A DNA stretch of 64,000 nt, taken from Zanthoxylum bungeanum (lineage: Eukaryota > Streptophyta > Magnoliopsida > Sapindales > Rutaceae). A model generated the notes under the pieces. The model did not search any database. It was not told where the DNA came from and worked only from the letters and a program-made list of their open reading frames with translations. This document shows positions 36,548-48,268 of the stretch, in pieces. Made by a program: the position numbers and the translations under genes. The DNA is taken from assembly GCA_019454045.1 (NCBI GenBank), contig SKCR01047742.1, positions 1 through 64,000 on the forward strand, given 5' to 3'. The first letter of the stretch is position 1; every line of letters begins with the position of its first letter.

Positions 36548-37127
36548 CACACACTACGATTCTCAATTACCCAGCATAGGCGTACACAGAGCCTGTTAAA
36601 GCCTGGACACCGCACCCAAAGTATATTGATTGTCGTAAGTATTAGCGGTGCAAGTCTCAGGTTAAGACCAAATACACCTACCCTGATTTCGGACTTCCAT
36701 AGACACATAGCCATACTACCAATGGAATTCCGAGGGGGTCTATCCAGAGCGAAGCTGTTTCTCTTACCATCGGTAAAACACAACCTCCTATTACACTGCA
36801 TGAGTATCATACCCAAATATATGAGAAATATGCCATTGTGCCCTCACAACGCGCACAAGTGTAATACTAGTCTTTTACGCATTCATCGATGTCCAATCTC
36901 GATAATGCTCTGACTAGGGATATTTAATGATTTATCCTTCGTGGATTGATACTGTCTCATATCATTCTCAATCCAGGAACAAATCATAGGGACCTCCTAT
37001 CATTTATATATCTAGGTGATCTAATCACAAATGATAAGAGATCAATCTCCTTTGTCACATAGTTAATTTGTACAACAACACCGTGATCTGTATAAATAGT
37101 GACGCTATGGGTCATAATTGTCCAACA
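36548..37127 (-). mobile_element. Solo LTR E, right part
   Basis: Resumes LTR E after the duplicated caccc and ends TCCAACA at 37127, followed by the second gtaaa (37128-37132). It matches the corresponding ends of the LTRs of C. The frames at 36481-36816 and 36626-36913 are not coding. Confidence 0.88.
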
Positions 37128-37132
37128 GTAAA

Positions 37133-37750
37133 CATCCTCCAAAAGGTTTCCGTTTAAGGAAAGCGTTTTTGACGTTCAGCTGCCATATTTCATAAATGAA
37201 ACATCCAGCATTAGCAAGCATTATCCAAATGGATTTAATCATGTCAACAGATAAAAGTTTTCGTCGTAATCGACACTATGTTGATGACGATACCTTTTAT
37301 GTACAAGCCTAGATGTGTACATTTGTATGTTTCCATCCATGTATGTCTTCCTTGAAGACACATATAGTACCAATAGGCACAATGCCTTCCGGTACAACAA
37401 CCAGTGTCCAAACTTGGTTGGTATACATGTAATCCATTTCGGAATTCATGGCACTTTGCCATAATAGGGAGTCGATACCTTGTATCACTTCCTCATACGT
37501 AGCCGGTTGGTGTTCCTTAATAAGATTAACATCTTTACGAGGTGAGATCAGAAACTCATACCTTCCAGGTTGTTTTCTAACTCTCTCCGACTTGTGCGGT
37601 TCTTGTGTATTTGAAGATTGTGGTACAGTTTCATCCCTGATGAACTGTTTGTGTTCCGTTAAGGAATCGGTTCCTGGAACAGTATTACTTCGATTTTCAT
37701 CGAGTTTTACTTTTCTCCCACTTACCACTGCATATAGGTATTCCTCTTAG
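37133..37750 (-). pseudogene. Element C reverse transcriptase, N-terminal part, and linker
   Basis: Sequence continues from 25038 across the E/D insertion ('...KTLFL.RKPFGGCL' type text at 37133-37190). The open segment 37309-37728 has the linker ('NTQEPHKSERVRKQPGRYEF') and the RT start ('ATYEEVIQGIDSLLWQSAMNSEMDYMYTNQVW'). It aligns with D 32800-33160 in reverse. Stops and shifts are frequent. Confidence 0.85.
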
Positions 37751-38600
37751 GAAAACCGCATGGAGAGCAACAATTACATTTTTCTCATGTGAGTTGTATA
37801 AGTACTATACTCTGGTTTCCCTAGGATAACCTACAAATAGGCACTTATCCGATTGGGTTCTAGTTTGGTATCATCCAAACATATGCCCAGCAATCCCAAA
37901 TCTTCAGGAATGAGAAAACCCCCTTTTCTTCTTGTTCATATCTAATATGAAGTCTGTCCAACATATTTTCATGGAACATTATTCAAAATAAGTATTGCAT
38001 TGTTTAATGTGTATCCCTTGAAGGAAAATGGTAGCTCAGAGCGACTCATCATTAACCTTACCATGTCCAACAAAGTTCGGTTTCTCTATTCGGACACACC
38101 ATCAAATTGAGGTGTTCCGGGAGGAGTCCACTGTGAAAGAATACTATACTCTTTCATAATAATCGAGAAACTTATTGCTTAAGTATTTCCAACACGGTCC
38201 AATCATGATGTTTTAATACTTTTACGGTCTGTCTTCTTACTTCGTGTCGAAACTCTTTGAATTACTCAAAAGTTCCTGACTTGTGTTTCATAAGAAACAC
38301 ATAACCATAACGCGATGCCACGTCCGTAAAGGTTACGAAGTATTCATATCCACCTCTAGCCTAGCTAGACATGGGCCTACTTACGTCACTATGAACGAGG
38401 GCTAACAGATCGGTGGCACTTACACTCTTACCAAGTAAAAGGTATTTTAGGCACTTTGCCCAATAAACTAGATTCGTAGACATCATTTGAATCAGAATCA
38501 AATTCGTCCTAGTACCCACTCTTTGAAAGTGTGGATATACGAGTCTTGTTAATGTGTCCTAGAGAACAATGCCATAAATAAGTCTCATCTGATTAATTTA
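37751..38600 (-). pseudogene. Element C integrase remnant
   Basis: Aligns in reverse with D 31900-32760. Recognisable pieces include the region before 'WTPPGTPQFDGVS' (about 38090-38130), the integrase middle (about 38220-38300), the first Asp region near 38380, and the zinc-motif area near 38560. No frame longer than a few dozen residues survives. Confidence 0.75.
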
Positions 38601-39990
38601 GTTTGAGCTATTGTTTGTCATGCTATATGTATGAGATTAATTTATATTCTAAATATAAATACTGTTATTCACATCTAATGTGTTTATCTCAATATCATCT
38701 TTATAAATAAAACACTTAGTGTTCTAAAATATAAAGGTATACCCGCAACGGGTTAAACTTAAATATATAGATAATGTTTCTAGTCAAACTAGGTACATTA
38801 TAACAATTTCATAATTTAAGTACAATCCCCAATGGCAGTTCCAAAACTTAGGTTTCTACGGTTAAAACAGCGACTCTCGTCCCGTTTCCGACTCGTAGGT
38901 GGATCTCATCTTAAGTCAGTATCTTGCTCATCAGCAGATTCTGCACATCAGTACATATTTATGTACTACATCTAGTATCAAAAATCCAATTTTGAAACTA
39001 ATAGTGAACATGTTTATGACAAACATAATTGAAGCCGGAGCCTTGCCCCGCCTTCACTTCCTTCATGTCTGCCTTGTCCATACGACAGTCACGCTCAGTG
39101 ACCCCGTTTGCCACATTTTAGGTAGACATCTTGGGATATGTCATTTGTCTTCCTAGAAGACTGTGATTATTTTGCCTTTGCCCATTTTCACATCTCTAGA
39201 AGCCTTCGGCCAGCCTAGACCTTCTGGGATGCAGGAGTAAGATGCGCCTTGCGCTTCTTGCCCTTTTGTAAGCTCTAAATATGTCTCCTTGAGCATAGCC
39301 ATTAACTCTCCAAAAGTTTTTCTATTGCATTTAGTACTTCTAAGATCTAAGAATAGTTCTATGAAGATCCTTCAATTTCAACATCATGGTTTAACGATCT
39401 AATCCTTAGTTTTGACGAAGAAATTAAGGATTTATTGCGGCAAGTATAACGGATTGAGCACTAAAGTTTTCATCACGATGAGCCTTCCAAAGCTCATGCT
39501 CCACTATTCACTCAACTCCGGACGTAAGCCCGAGAGGTTTCTCTATCAAATAGAATAACTTCTCAATTCCCAGGAATATCCTGAGGTTCTATTCCCAATC
39601 TGGAAATTAAAGCCGTTTAAAGACATTTTCACCAATGATTATGTTTTAAACGCTAATCTTTCAGTTATCTTGATTCCAATAGTCTAACTATCCAATCAAC
39701 GATTTCGGGTACATTTGAATATAATGATTATTATAGTATAACTATATAATCAACTACAATTGATCGGTTATATTCAAACGTATTGATTACTATAATCCAA
39801 TTATATAACCAACTACAAATGAAGTAGTTTGAATACAGTCCAACTGTTTAATTAAAACAACAATTAAATATTAAATATTAAATATTAGTCCAACTAATAT
39901 ATATTAATAAATAATGACGAAAAATGAAATGAACGCATATTGGCATGAATCTAAACGAAATTGCAAATTTAATACTTGCCTCCCACTATT
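38601..39990 (-). pseudogene. Element C gag and protease remnant
   Basis: Aligns in reverse with D's gag. The zinc knuckle core 'KCGKRGH' is visible at about 39098-39118, but the rest of the knuckle is out of frame. Upstream pieces match the capsid-like part (39300-39700). The plus-strand frame 38899-39156 is a shadow. The protein cannot be produced. Confidence 0.75.
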
Positions 39991-41997
39991 TTTCGGCGAG
40001 CCTCTAACCCTTGTGGAGTACTCGGGAAACCTAGTTTCCTAGTGGGCTAGGATCCCATTAAATAACACACAATCTTGACTTTGGCCAAAAAATTGTATGA
40101 AAACTTAAAATAGGTAGATCTCTAAGATCAATTGGATCTCATCCAATTCCTAGATCCAGTAGGGGACATCCAAGTCCGAAACATATATCCAATATATGCC
40201 AATATATCCAATATATTCCCTAACCTTTTTCCTCTGAATCAACTAAGCCTTGGATTTGGCACAACAAGCTTAATGATTCCAGTTAAGCGGGACCCATTGA
40301 CTTTGGAAAGCTTCGTAATCGATGTCGATGGACAAGAAGTGATCTTGACTTTGGCCAACAAATCACAACTTGGACAAGACATGAGATATGGAACAAAGCC
40401 TTCATGATTCAAACACATCCGCGATGGACAAAGGTCTTGACTTTGGCCAACAAACCAATGCCAATCTTGGATCTTGAGAGAGAATCACTCAATGGAAGGA
40501 AAACGCTTAATATTTGTTGAGGGTTTTTCGCGTAATTGGCAACCAATTAATTATCTTTGATTAGGTTCATCATACACCCTTAAGCATGCATTCTAAAAGC
40601 ATAATAAGGCGCGGTAAATAATAAATAAAATAACGATATGCGGATGGATAACTCACAATTATTCCTAGAATAAATCGCTCCCTTTCCTCTCTCCGGCTAG
40701 CACTATTCTTACTTCTACCCAATTACATAACACTTCTAAGAAACCTCATTTACATTGAGGGGAATATATGAGAGAGAAATACAATGAGAAAAGAGGTAAT
40801 AGGCTGGACACGCAGGTCCAATTAAATAAATTCTAAATTTATTACAATAATTTCCAAAATTGCCCTCACCCATCTAATATTCATCTGATATACATTATTC
40901 ATACATCACATCCATGTATTCACATAAAACATGTTATCAATCAATCTAATCCAATTAATTATCTTTAATTAATGACCATCCAATGTTCAAACAACGATTT
41001 GATTTGCACGAGTCCAACTCGTTTAAGAATAAGTACTCAAAGTACGAATTCTTGAATTATATCAAACTACAATATTAAATCCAATTTTAATTTGTATTCA
41101 ATACTAATTCTTTATTTAATTCCAAATTAAATAATTACACTTTTTAATATGCCTTTACTACTTAGATTCTAAATCTAATCTTAATGGGTCTCAAAGCCCA
41201 ATTAACATCCAATGTCAATTTAATTAAAGTCCAGTGGACTTTTAATTAATTCATAAGGCATGGACTTTGGCAACCAAAGCCCAATTAAGGAATCACCCTT
41301 TGCCATAAAATTAATTTTGGCCCATTAGGCCCAATTAATTATTTAAAGGCCCATTTATTATATTTGGACTTTATGGAAATGATTTTATGCCCAATTGGAT
41401 CCAACCAATTATCCTAAACCATACTTGGCCCAACCAAGCCCATTAAACCCAAATACAACATTTTAGCCTAATTCCAATTAAGCCCAATTAATTTAATCAC
41501 AATATTCCAAATATCACAATTATTTAATTAAAGTGAATTAGTCATAATAATTAGTTAAATTAATATTTCCAAAACACCAATTACACTAATTAATCATGCT
41601 TTAATATCTTCAATACATGTCCAACATTATTGAATCAAAATCAAGTCATTTACATGCTCTTAACTCACGGCAATCTTGGATTTTTATATCCAATTTTGAT
41701 TTCAATCCAATTAAATCACAAATCAATATATCCAAGCATTTTAAACACATCCAATGGTCTAAAAATCAAAATCACCATGAGCTACAAAGGGTTACATATT
41801 CGGCCAAGCCCTAAAATTTGGGGAAAATTAATCCAATAAATTTTTCATCAAATTGATCATACATAACTCTAAGTTATCAATATGTAAGCATACTCAAACA
41901 AACAATTTGATCAAATCATGCTCAAATCAAAAATACCCAATTCAAGTATATAAACCCTAAGTCAATTCCATGCTTAATTTAGGCGCTCTGATACCAT
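39991..41997 (-). other. Element C 5' leader and PBS
   Basis: Reverse-complement counterpart of D's leader. It carries the gttggccaaagtcaaga-type motif at 40073-40089, 40343-40359 and 40435-40451, with a weaker copy near 40247. The PBS tggtatcagagcgcc (minus strand, 41981-41996) lies directly beside the 5' LTR and is a better match to initiator-Met tRNA than D's PBS. No coding frame; 40132-40407 and 41617-41839 are chance openings. Confidence 0.8.
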
Positions 41998-43952
41998 TAT
42001 TGGGTTCTCTAAGAACAACCTAGGATCAATTAAGCATGAAACATGTGAATAAACAAGTAAAGTTACGGAAAAATACTCACTTTGATCAGCTAATGGATGT
42101 AGAGAATATAAAAATCCAACCTTTGTGTAGTTGCTCCAAGCTTCTCTTTGATGTATTTTGAGCTTCCAAGCTTGATTCTTGAATTCCAAACTCATGGGAA
42201 AGGTTTCCCTATCACCTGTGTATGAATCTTTAAGTGCTAGCTTAGGAAAAGTTTTGCAACAAAAGTTTCCCTTTTGTTCTTGAAGGATTCGGCCAAGGAG
42301 AGGAAATGTTGGGAGAGAGTTTTTGTTTTGCTTGTATTTTGTTTCTAAAATAAAATACTACTAATGAAAAAGTCAAAAAAAATTTTGGTATATGCTTTTC
42401 CAAAAAGCAAACCAAGTTTGGAGGGAAAAAGCCATTAATGCCTCCAACTACTCCCATCAATCCAAAAAGACAAGATGTCAATCACCAAAAAATGACAAGA
42501 CTTCCATCACTTAAGTGACTAATGATGTGACACGTGATGTGACTTATGGGCTCCACTTTAATTCAAAATCCGAGTGGGCCCGCAAACACATTCCGGCTCG
42601 GGTTCGCTAATTCCGAATTAACGAATTTTCCGTTGCGACTTAATTAAATCAAATTTAATTAAATAATTATGCCTAGCAAAATTACTATTAAAGTCGCTCG
42701 CGAATTAATTCTAATTAATTCGTTCGCCCGAATTAAAATCCAATTTTAATTTCGCGTCGAAATCCAATTTCATTTAATATATCGAATATATTATTTTATC
42801 GATTAATTCCAAATTAATCGTTCTCTCTCTATAATTGAATTTTATCCCAGATAAATTTCGCCGTAATTAATCCTAGATTAATTTTATCTCACCTCTAATT
42901 AATCTCAGATTAATTATGTTCGAGTCATACGTCATCGGTGAATCTTCGCGAAGCGACCCATGAGATCTCTGGATATGTTGGCAGTAAATCCGGTCATCGG
43001 AGTATCGAATACGTGCGTACCTAGTACCACGTTCTTACCGATTTACAAGACATGGTTGGCTTTTAGAAAGCACTGTGCCTACCCAATTCTCCAGAAATAT
43101 TATTTAAGGAATATATAATCTATGTCAGGTGTAGTATAAGTAGTATTGCGTATACGATCCAGTATCGAATGTCACATGCTAGGCCTAGGGCTGGAATTGC
43201 GTTTGCCCCGTACGAAGCATATATTGGATCTCCGGTAACTAGTCTCTATAATCGGATAATCATGACCTAGTCATATGTCCGATGACTGCAGTACTAAAGA
43301 GTACTAGTTCTGTATCCTGCGTGATCATCATCTCCATATTACTGGAGTGATACTTCCATTTTGACATCACACCCAATACACTACGATTCTCAGTAAACCT
43401 AGAAGAGGTGTACACAGAACCTGTTAAAGCCCCGGACGATCAAAACCAAAGTATATTGATTGTCGCAAGTATTAGCGATGCAAGTCTCATGTTAAGACAA
43501 AATACACCTACCTTGATTCGGATTCCCATAGACACATAGTCATACTACCAATGGGATTCCGAGGGGTCTATCCAGAGCGAAGTTGTTCCCGTACCACCGG
43601 TAAACACAACCTCCTATCACACTAGCATAAGTATCCAATACTTAAATATATGAGAACTATGTTATTATGCTCCCACAACGCGCACAAGTGCAATACTAGT
43701 CTATTCCGCATTATCGATGTCCAGTCTCGATAATACTACGACTATGGATATTTAATGATTAAACCTTATTGGATTAATATTGTCTCATATCTTATTAATC
43801 CGGTACTAATCATATGGACTTTTATCATTTATGTATCTTGGTAATCCAATTACAAATGATAAAAGAGCAATTTCCTTTGTCACATAGTTAATTTGTACAA
43901 CAACACCATGTTCTGTACAAATAGTGATGCTATGGGTCATAATTGTCCAACA
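41998..43952 (-). repeat. Element C 5' LTR
   Basis: This 1955-bp LTR aligns with 22064-24025. Its first dinucleotide is TA instead of TG (41998-41999), a mutation of a base needed by integrase for the end to be recognised. It carries the hairpin array at about 42605-42920. The outer end TCCAACA is intact. Confidence 0.92.
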
Positions 43953-45378
43953 TGGGCCTAGCAGTGCCCGACCCCGAATAACCACCCATATTCCGCCAGA
44001 AGCTAGGTGAAAGTCTACATATTCTGCTGCCACATCATCAGGGCCTTCAAGTGCCCTATAATTTGCCAAAATCTCGATCCATTCAGTCCAAAATGAACGT
44101 GCCCCGCCAACCATTCAAACTACGAGCACCACCCGACCAGTCCAAGCTGTAATTACTCCCTCCCGAACATCCAAAAGATGCCATCATCATATCAAGGGTG
44201 ATGAGCTCGAGGAGGAAGACAGCAGCCCAAAAAGGAAAAGCCTCTTTAGTCTTTTCCCAAGTTAGAGAGGGGTCCCGCTGCTGGGTATCAATAGCTTTGC
44301 TGAGGACATGAAGGATAAGGTGTCCTACCTCATCAGGACCTTCAATTATATTACAGATTCTGTAAGCTTGGAGAAGGCTACGTAGTATGAAGGTCTCTCA
44401 CTCGAGGACCTCATTATCAGGTCATGTAGATCCCACACAATGGTAACTGGACTTCTCATTTGTAACTTTTTTTTTATTTCTCGCCATACTGACCCCATTT
44501 TCTATGTTGCAGATGGCCTATCTTATGGCCATAAATAGAAATTTGTTGACAAGCACCCTCTTCGAGGGGGGTCAGGCGCAAAGGATTCAAAGTCACCTGA
44601 CTGAGCTGGAGAAAGAATTGTCCAAAAAGTTGGAGGAAGCAATGGCAGAGATTCGAGGTCTCAAACAATCCGAGGAGGTGGTTAAAACTGAGAATGCTTC
44701 TCTCCGTTGAGCCTCTAAAATTACCAAGAAAGAAATAAATGAAGCCCGGACTGAGGGTGCCCAGAATAAGGATGAGATCAGTCATCAATGGAGAACTACG
44801 TCGGTCGAGAGCAAACTACAAGAAAATATGGATCAATTGGAGAAAGCTCTAAGTTATCTGAACAAGTTAGAAGATGAGCTACCAAAGGGAAGTCCAAGAT
44901 AGAAGGGCTAGAAGAATATGTGGAAATATTGGGCTGCTTCAACCCGGCCTAGACTTAGAGGTGATACCATGACTTGTAAAGTTGTGCAACGCGAGAGGTA
45001 ACCCAAGAAGAGGCCTTTGGAAAAGTTTTAGAAGACCCCGATGCCATCCAAGATCCTTAACCGATGTCCACAATGCCTTATACTCATGAGGATCTCGGCC
45101 CTTCCCCACCTGCTACCGTTCCTGCCGAGGAAGCTCTTTGCCCCTCAATATTCGTTGCACCGATTGAAGAGGTCTCTGACCCCTCCTCATCAACTATTTC
45201 GACTGAAGATGTCTCTGGCCCCCTACTGCTGCTGTTGCCGAGGAAGCTTTTGCCCCTCATACTATTTAACTGCCTACCTTCTTTCTTTTTGTTGTTTTTC
45301 TTCTTTGTTTGTTCCTTTTTTGTAGGTGACCCTGATGGGTCCCTTTGTAAAAAATACTTAAATTCAATGAAAGAATGA
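43953..45378 (+). pseudogene. Antisense ORF of element F, second part
   Basis: Continues the ORF split by element C, after the duplicated tgggc. A clear intron with long pyrimidine tract is at 44443-44512 (GTAACT...TTGCAG). The exon after it encodes a charged, coiled-coil-like stretch ('THLTELEKELSKKLEEAMAEIRGLKQ' in part), interrupted by a stop at 44708. Further on a 13-residue repeat occurs three and a half times (45088-45222). An acceptor-like tttttttgtag is near 45317-45326, and the last frame closes after 45375. The protein's function is unknown, and the copy is dead. Confidence 0.6.
45088..45222 (+). repeat. 39-bp (13-residue) tandem repeat in the antisense ORF
   Basis: Units at 45088-45126, 45127-45165, 45166-45204 and a partial one at 45205-45222. 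Each encodes an acidic start and a Pro-Ser centre: 'EDLGPSPPATVPA', 'EEALCPSIFVAPI', 'EEVSDPSSSTIST', 'EDVSGP'. The period is exactly 39 bp with no indels, although the DNA has diverged. Confidence 0.85.
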
Positions 45379-45687
45379 ATTTCATATTTGCATACTCTTC
45401 TTTTTCTTTCTGAAATGTATATTGATGAAAAACTCAAGAACGTGAAACTTCTTTCAATTCTTATTCATTTCTATAAAAGTTAATTCATCCATTCCTCTAA
45501 GGGATCATGCCACTAATAACATTATATGCCCAAATACCACGTAATTCCACTCTTGGAATACTTTCATTTAGCAAGCTTAGTACTTCTTCAAATAGAGTGG
45601 CATTTTCATGCTCTTCTTCCACACTTATGCCCCCAAAACAGAAAGAAGCTTTCGTGGGCATACCCGAAGCCGAGCTGATACATCAAC
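45379..45687. other. Element F spacer between antisense ORF and tandem arrays
   Basis: No gene is supported. The antisense transcript probably ends here (an AATTCAATGAAAG-type AT-rich stretch follows the last stop), but no clear polyadenylation signal can be fixed. Confidence 0.4.
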
Positions 45688-46073
45688 TTGGTTACAAGGG
45701 AATATAACCTCCCCGGGTCATTTAGTACTTGGTCATGAGGAAAAACTCTGACTCCATGCCAGAAATCATAATAGGGCCTTAGTGGGACGTACCTGACCTT
45801 GAGCCAGTATAATTACTCACCATAAGGGAATGTTCCCTCATTGTGCCATCAACACTTGGCTATGAGGGAGAAACTCCAATCCCATGCCAACAAAGCAAAA
45901 TAAGGCATCGGTGGGACATAACCCTACCCCGAACTGATATTATTACTTGGCCACAAAGGACTATTCCCTCCTTGCACCATCAACACTAGGCCATGGGGAA
46001 AACTCCAAACCCATGCCCCAAAAATCATAATCAGGCCTCAGTGCGATGTACTGACCTCGAGCCAATATAATTA
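45688..46073. repeat. Tandem array 1 in element F, about 129-bp units
   Basis: About three diverged copies. Equivalent positions are 45815, 45945 and 46074 (spacing 130 and 129), and 45727 and 45854 in the other half of the unit (127). The unit contains 'acttggccacaa', 'ccatcaacac' and 'gggacgtacctgacc' phrases. Open frames through it are by-products of the repeat. Confidence 0.8.
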
Positions 46074-46317
46074 CTTGGCCATAAGGAAACATTCCATCCT
46101 TGTGCCATCAAATATGGCCTCGAAGGAACGAATACAACCACAAGTAATTATAATAACTTGGCCACAAGGGAAAGTTCCTACCTTGTGGCATCAAATATGG
46201 CCTCGGCGGAACGAACAGCCCCGAGCCATCATAACAACTTGGCCACAAGGGAATGTTCCCTCCTTATGCCATCAAATATGGCCTCGACGGAGCGAATGCA
46301 GCCCTAAGCCAGAATAT
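46074..46317. repeat. Tandem array 2 in element F, about 82-bp units
   Basis: Three copies starting at 46074, 46156 and 46237. Each begins acttggcca(c/t)aag and contains 'atcaaatatggcctcg(a/g)'. The unit shares its first part with array 1, so it looks like a shortened derivative that was amplified separately. Confidence 0.88.
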
Positions 46318-46617
46318 TTCTTATCAAGACTTAACCAGAAGAGAATATTTTCAACCTACAGCGATCACTATGGAGACTGAAAATGGCGTCCCGCACCAAG
46401 TCATCCATCAAAACAAAATCAAGACAAATACAACGGGGTGATGTATCACATACCCCGTATTGACCCAAAAGAAACAACAAGGGAGCCTGAGACAGCGTCC
46501 TACCCAGTGTTACCCAAAACAATAATTTTGAAACTTTAAAGTCCAATGTTCGTGGAGAACCGAGCTACGGATCGAGGGGACGACCAATGCAATGAGACTT
46601 TTCCCATGCTAGGTAGG

Positions 46618-46990
46618 CCCCGAGTCTATAAATGCCACAGAGACCCCCAGGCCTTCCCCGTGCTATGCTCTTATGGGTCCGAAATGGGACGGCCAATGCT
46701 ACATGGGTATTCTTCCTCCACATTCTAGGCATATCCCGAGGCTGCAAATACTACAGAGGCTCGTGAGCCTTCCCCTTGCTATGCACCTCCAATAATGGGC
46801 GGCAAACACCATAGGCGAATAATCCCTCCACACACTATGCAAACTCAGAGGTACCGTAATACTACAGCCATTCATTATCCACATATGCTATGAATACCCT
46901 AAGGCACCAAATGCCACGCCGACTCACTCGCCGAGCGTGCTATGGATACCCGAGGTGCCAAACGCCACACAGGTCTTCATGCTATATTCC
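46618..46990. repeat. Tandem array 3 in element F, about 55-bp units
   Basis: About seven strongly diverged units beginning near 46619, 46677, 46735, 46791, 46846, 46898 and 46950. Each has the pattern (c)ccgaggtgc-caaa-gccacag followed by 'gtgctatg'. Spacing is 52-58 bp. The divergence suggests it is older than arrays 1 and 2. Confidence 0.7.
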
Positions 46991-47851
46991 TCAAAGATAC
47001 AAGTCATTGTGTATTAACATTCCAACCCACGGGTTTGATAATTACATATAGGATTGGTGTGTCACGGGGGTGTGCATTTTTCCCACATGCCTTGCATCCT
47101 TTCATGCATTCCGATCATGAGTATTTCACAAGAATATTAAACATGTATTTCTCGTTCAAACAATAAAAAAGCATAGATGAACAAGTTCTTATTTTAAAAA
47201 AGCCTTATTCATATTCAGGGGATCTACTGTCCTTCTTACAACTTTTTGAGGGTCGTTCTAAGAGAGGCTCTATTGAAAGCATTTATTCAGCATCTCTGAA
47301 CAATTCTTAATGATGTCTTTCTGAACCAAGTTCGTTGGAGAACTAGAAGACCAGCAGGTCGAACAACAGCCATATTTCTCTAGGAGAAATTTTTTCAGCA
47401 TTAGTACTGATGGGTAAGAAAAAAACCATCAATCTCTAACTCCTGATATTGCATTACATTCAACAACTCAATTCCAAGATAGAGACTTCTGACGATGTTT
47501 CTCCACTTGCTCAATCATATTCAAGGGATATACTGTCCATCTTACAATTCTTTGAGGGTCATTCTAAGATAGGCTCTATTGAAATTATTTCCTCAACATC
47601 TCAGCATTCCAAGGCTTTTTGAGTCGGGTACCATCCAGCTACTCCAGATGATAGGTACCCCACCTGTTGACTTCAGCAAATCTATAAGGTCATTCCTAAT
47701 TGGAACCCAATGAACCCTCATTGGGCTTCCTTGTATTGAAGGTAACTCGCATCGGGACTAAGTCAACATGGCGAAAGGATCATTCCCGAACTCTCTTATT
47801 ATAGAAATGTGCCATCCTCTGTTGATACACTGCCATATTGAGCACCGATCT
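46991..47851. other. Element F: region between arrays and integrase
   Basis: Mostly the region downstream of pol on the minus strand. Two related pieces near 47208-47290 and 47515-47600 share 'ttcta(a)gagaggctctattgaaa' text, an imperfect direct repeat about 306 bp apart. The last part (about 47600-47851) probably still encodes the integrase C-terminus, in broken form. Confidence 0.5.
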
Positions 47852-48268
47852 CTACCTATTTTCTTCTATCAGATCAAGATGGTGCTTAATGAGTTCTTCA
47901 TTCTGCCCTTCTTTAAAGTGTTGCACCCGATGGAACATCATTTCGATCTCTGCCGGGATGACCGCTTCACATCCGTAAGCCAAAGAAAAATGGGTCTCCT
48001 CCGTAGAGTCCTTGGAGGTCGTCCGATGTGCCCATAAAACCTTTGGCAGCTCCTTGACCCATAGACCCTTATAGGACTTGAGCCTTGCTTTCAAATTGCT
48101 CTTGATGGTTTTTTTTACCGCTACTACTTGCCCGTTAGACTTTGGATGAGCATGTGAGGCAAATCTTAATGCAATCTGGAGGTCCGCACAGAGCTTCCTA
48201 AAGCCTTTACTATCGAACTTCTTCCCATTGTCCATAATGATTTCCCGGGGAATCCCGAACCGGCACAC
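47852..48268 (-). pseudogene. Element F integrase core, inactive
   Basis: This 138-aa segment starts at the second catalytic Asp region ('FGIPREIIMDNGKKFDS'). It continues to 'HPKSNGQVVAVKKTIKSNL', where the catalytic Glu of the gypsy D,D-35-E triad (normally '...GQVEA...') is Val. The rest ('LWAHRTTSKDSTEETHFSLAYGCEAVIPAEI' in part) is standard Tat/gypsy integrase. The upstream zinc and first-Asp parts lie at about 48270-48700 in broken frames. Confidence 0.9.

Larger units (their letters stand above)
22064..43952 (-). mobile_element. Element C: Ty1-copia retrotransposon, minus strand, with nested E and D
   Basis: Two LTRs of about 1.96 kb (22064-24025 and 41998-43952) flank an interior that is minus-strand copia throughout, apart from the inserted E and D. 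The target duplication is ggggc (22059-22063) versus tgggc (43953-43957). The PBS is beside the right LTR and the polypurine tract beside the left. The element landed in the antisense ORF of F. The two LTRs differ visibly more than the LTRs of D do, so C is older than D, consistent with the nesting. Confidence 0.92.

Noticed and set aside
45084..45437. 117-aa minus-strand frame with Lys- and Ser-rich sequence
   Set aside because: It is the reverse-strand shadow of the 39-bp repeat and pyrimidine tract of the antisense ORF.
45688..46990. CRISPR-like array
   Set aside because: The repeats are contiguous tandem units of three different lengths without unique spacers, inside a plant retroelement.
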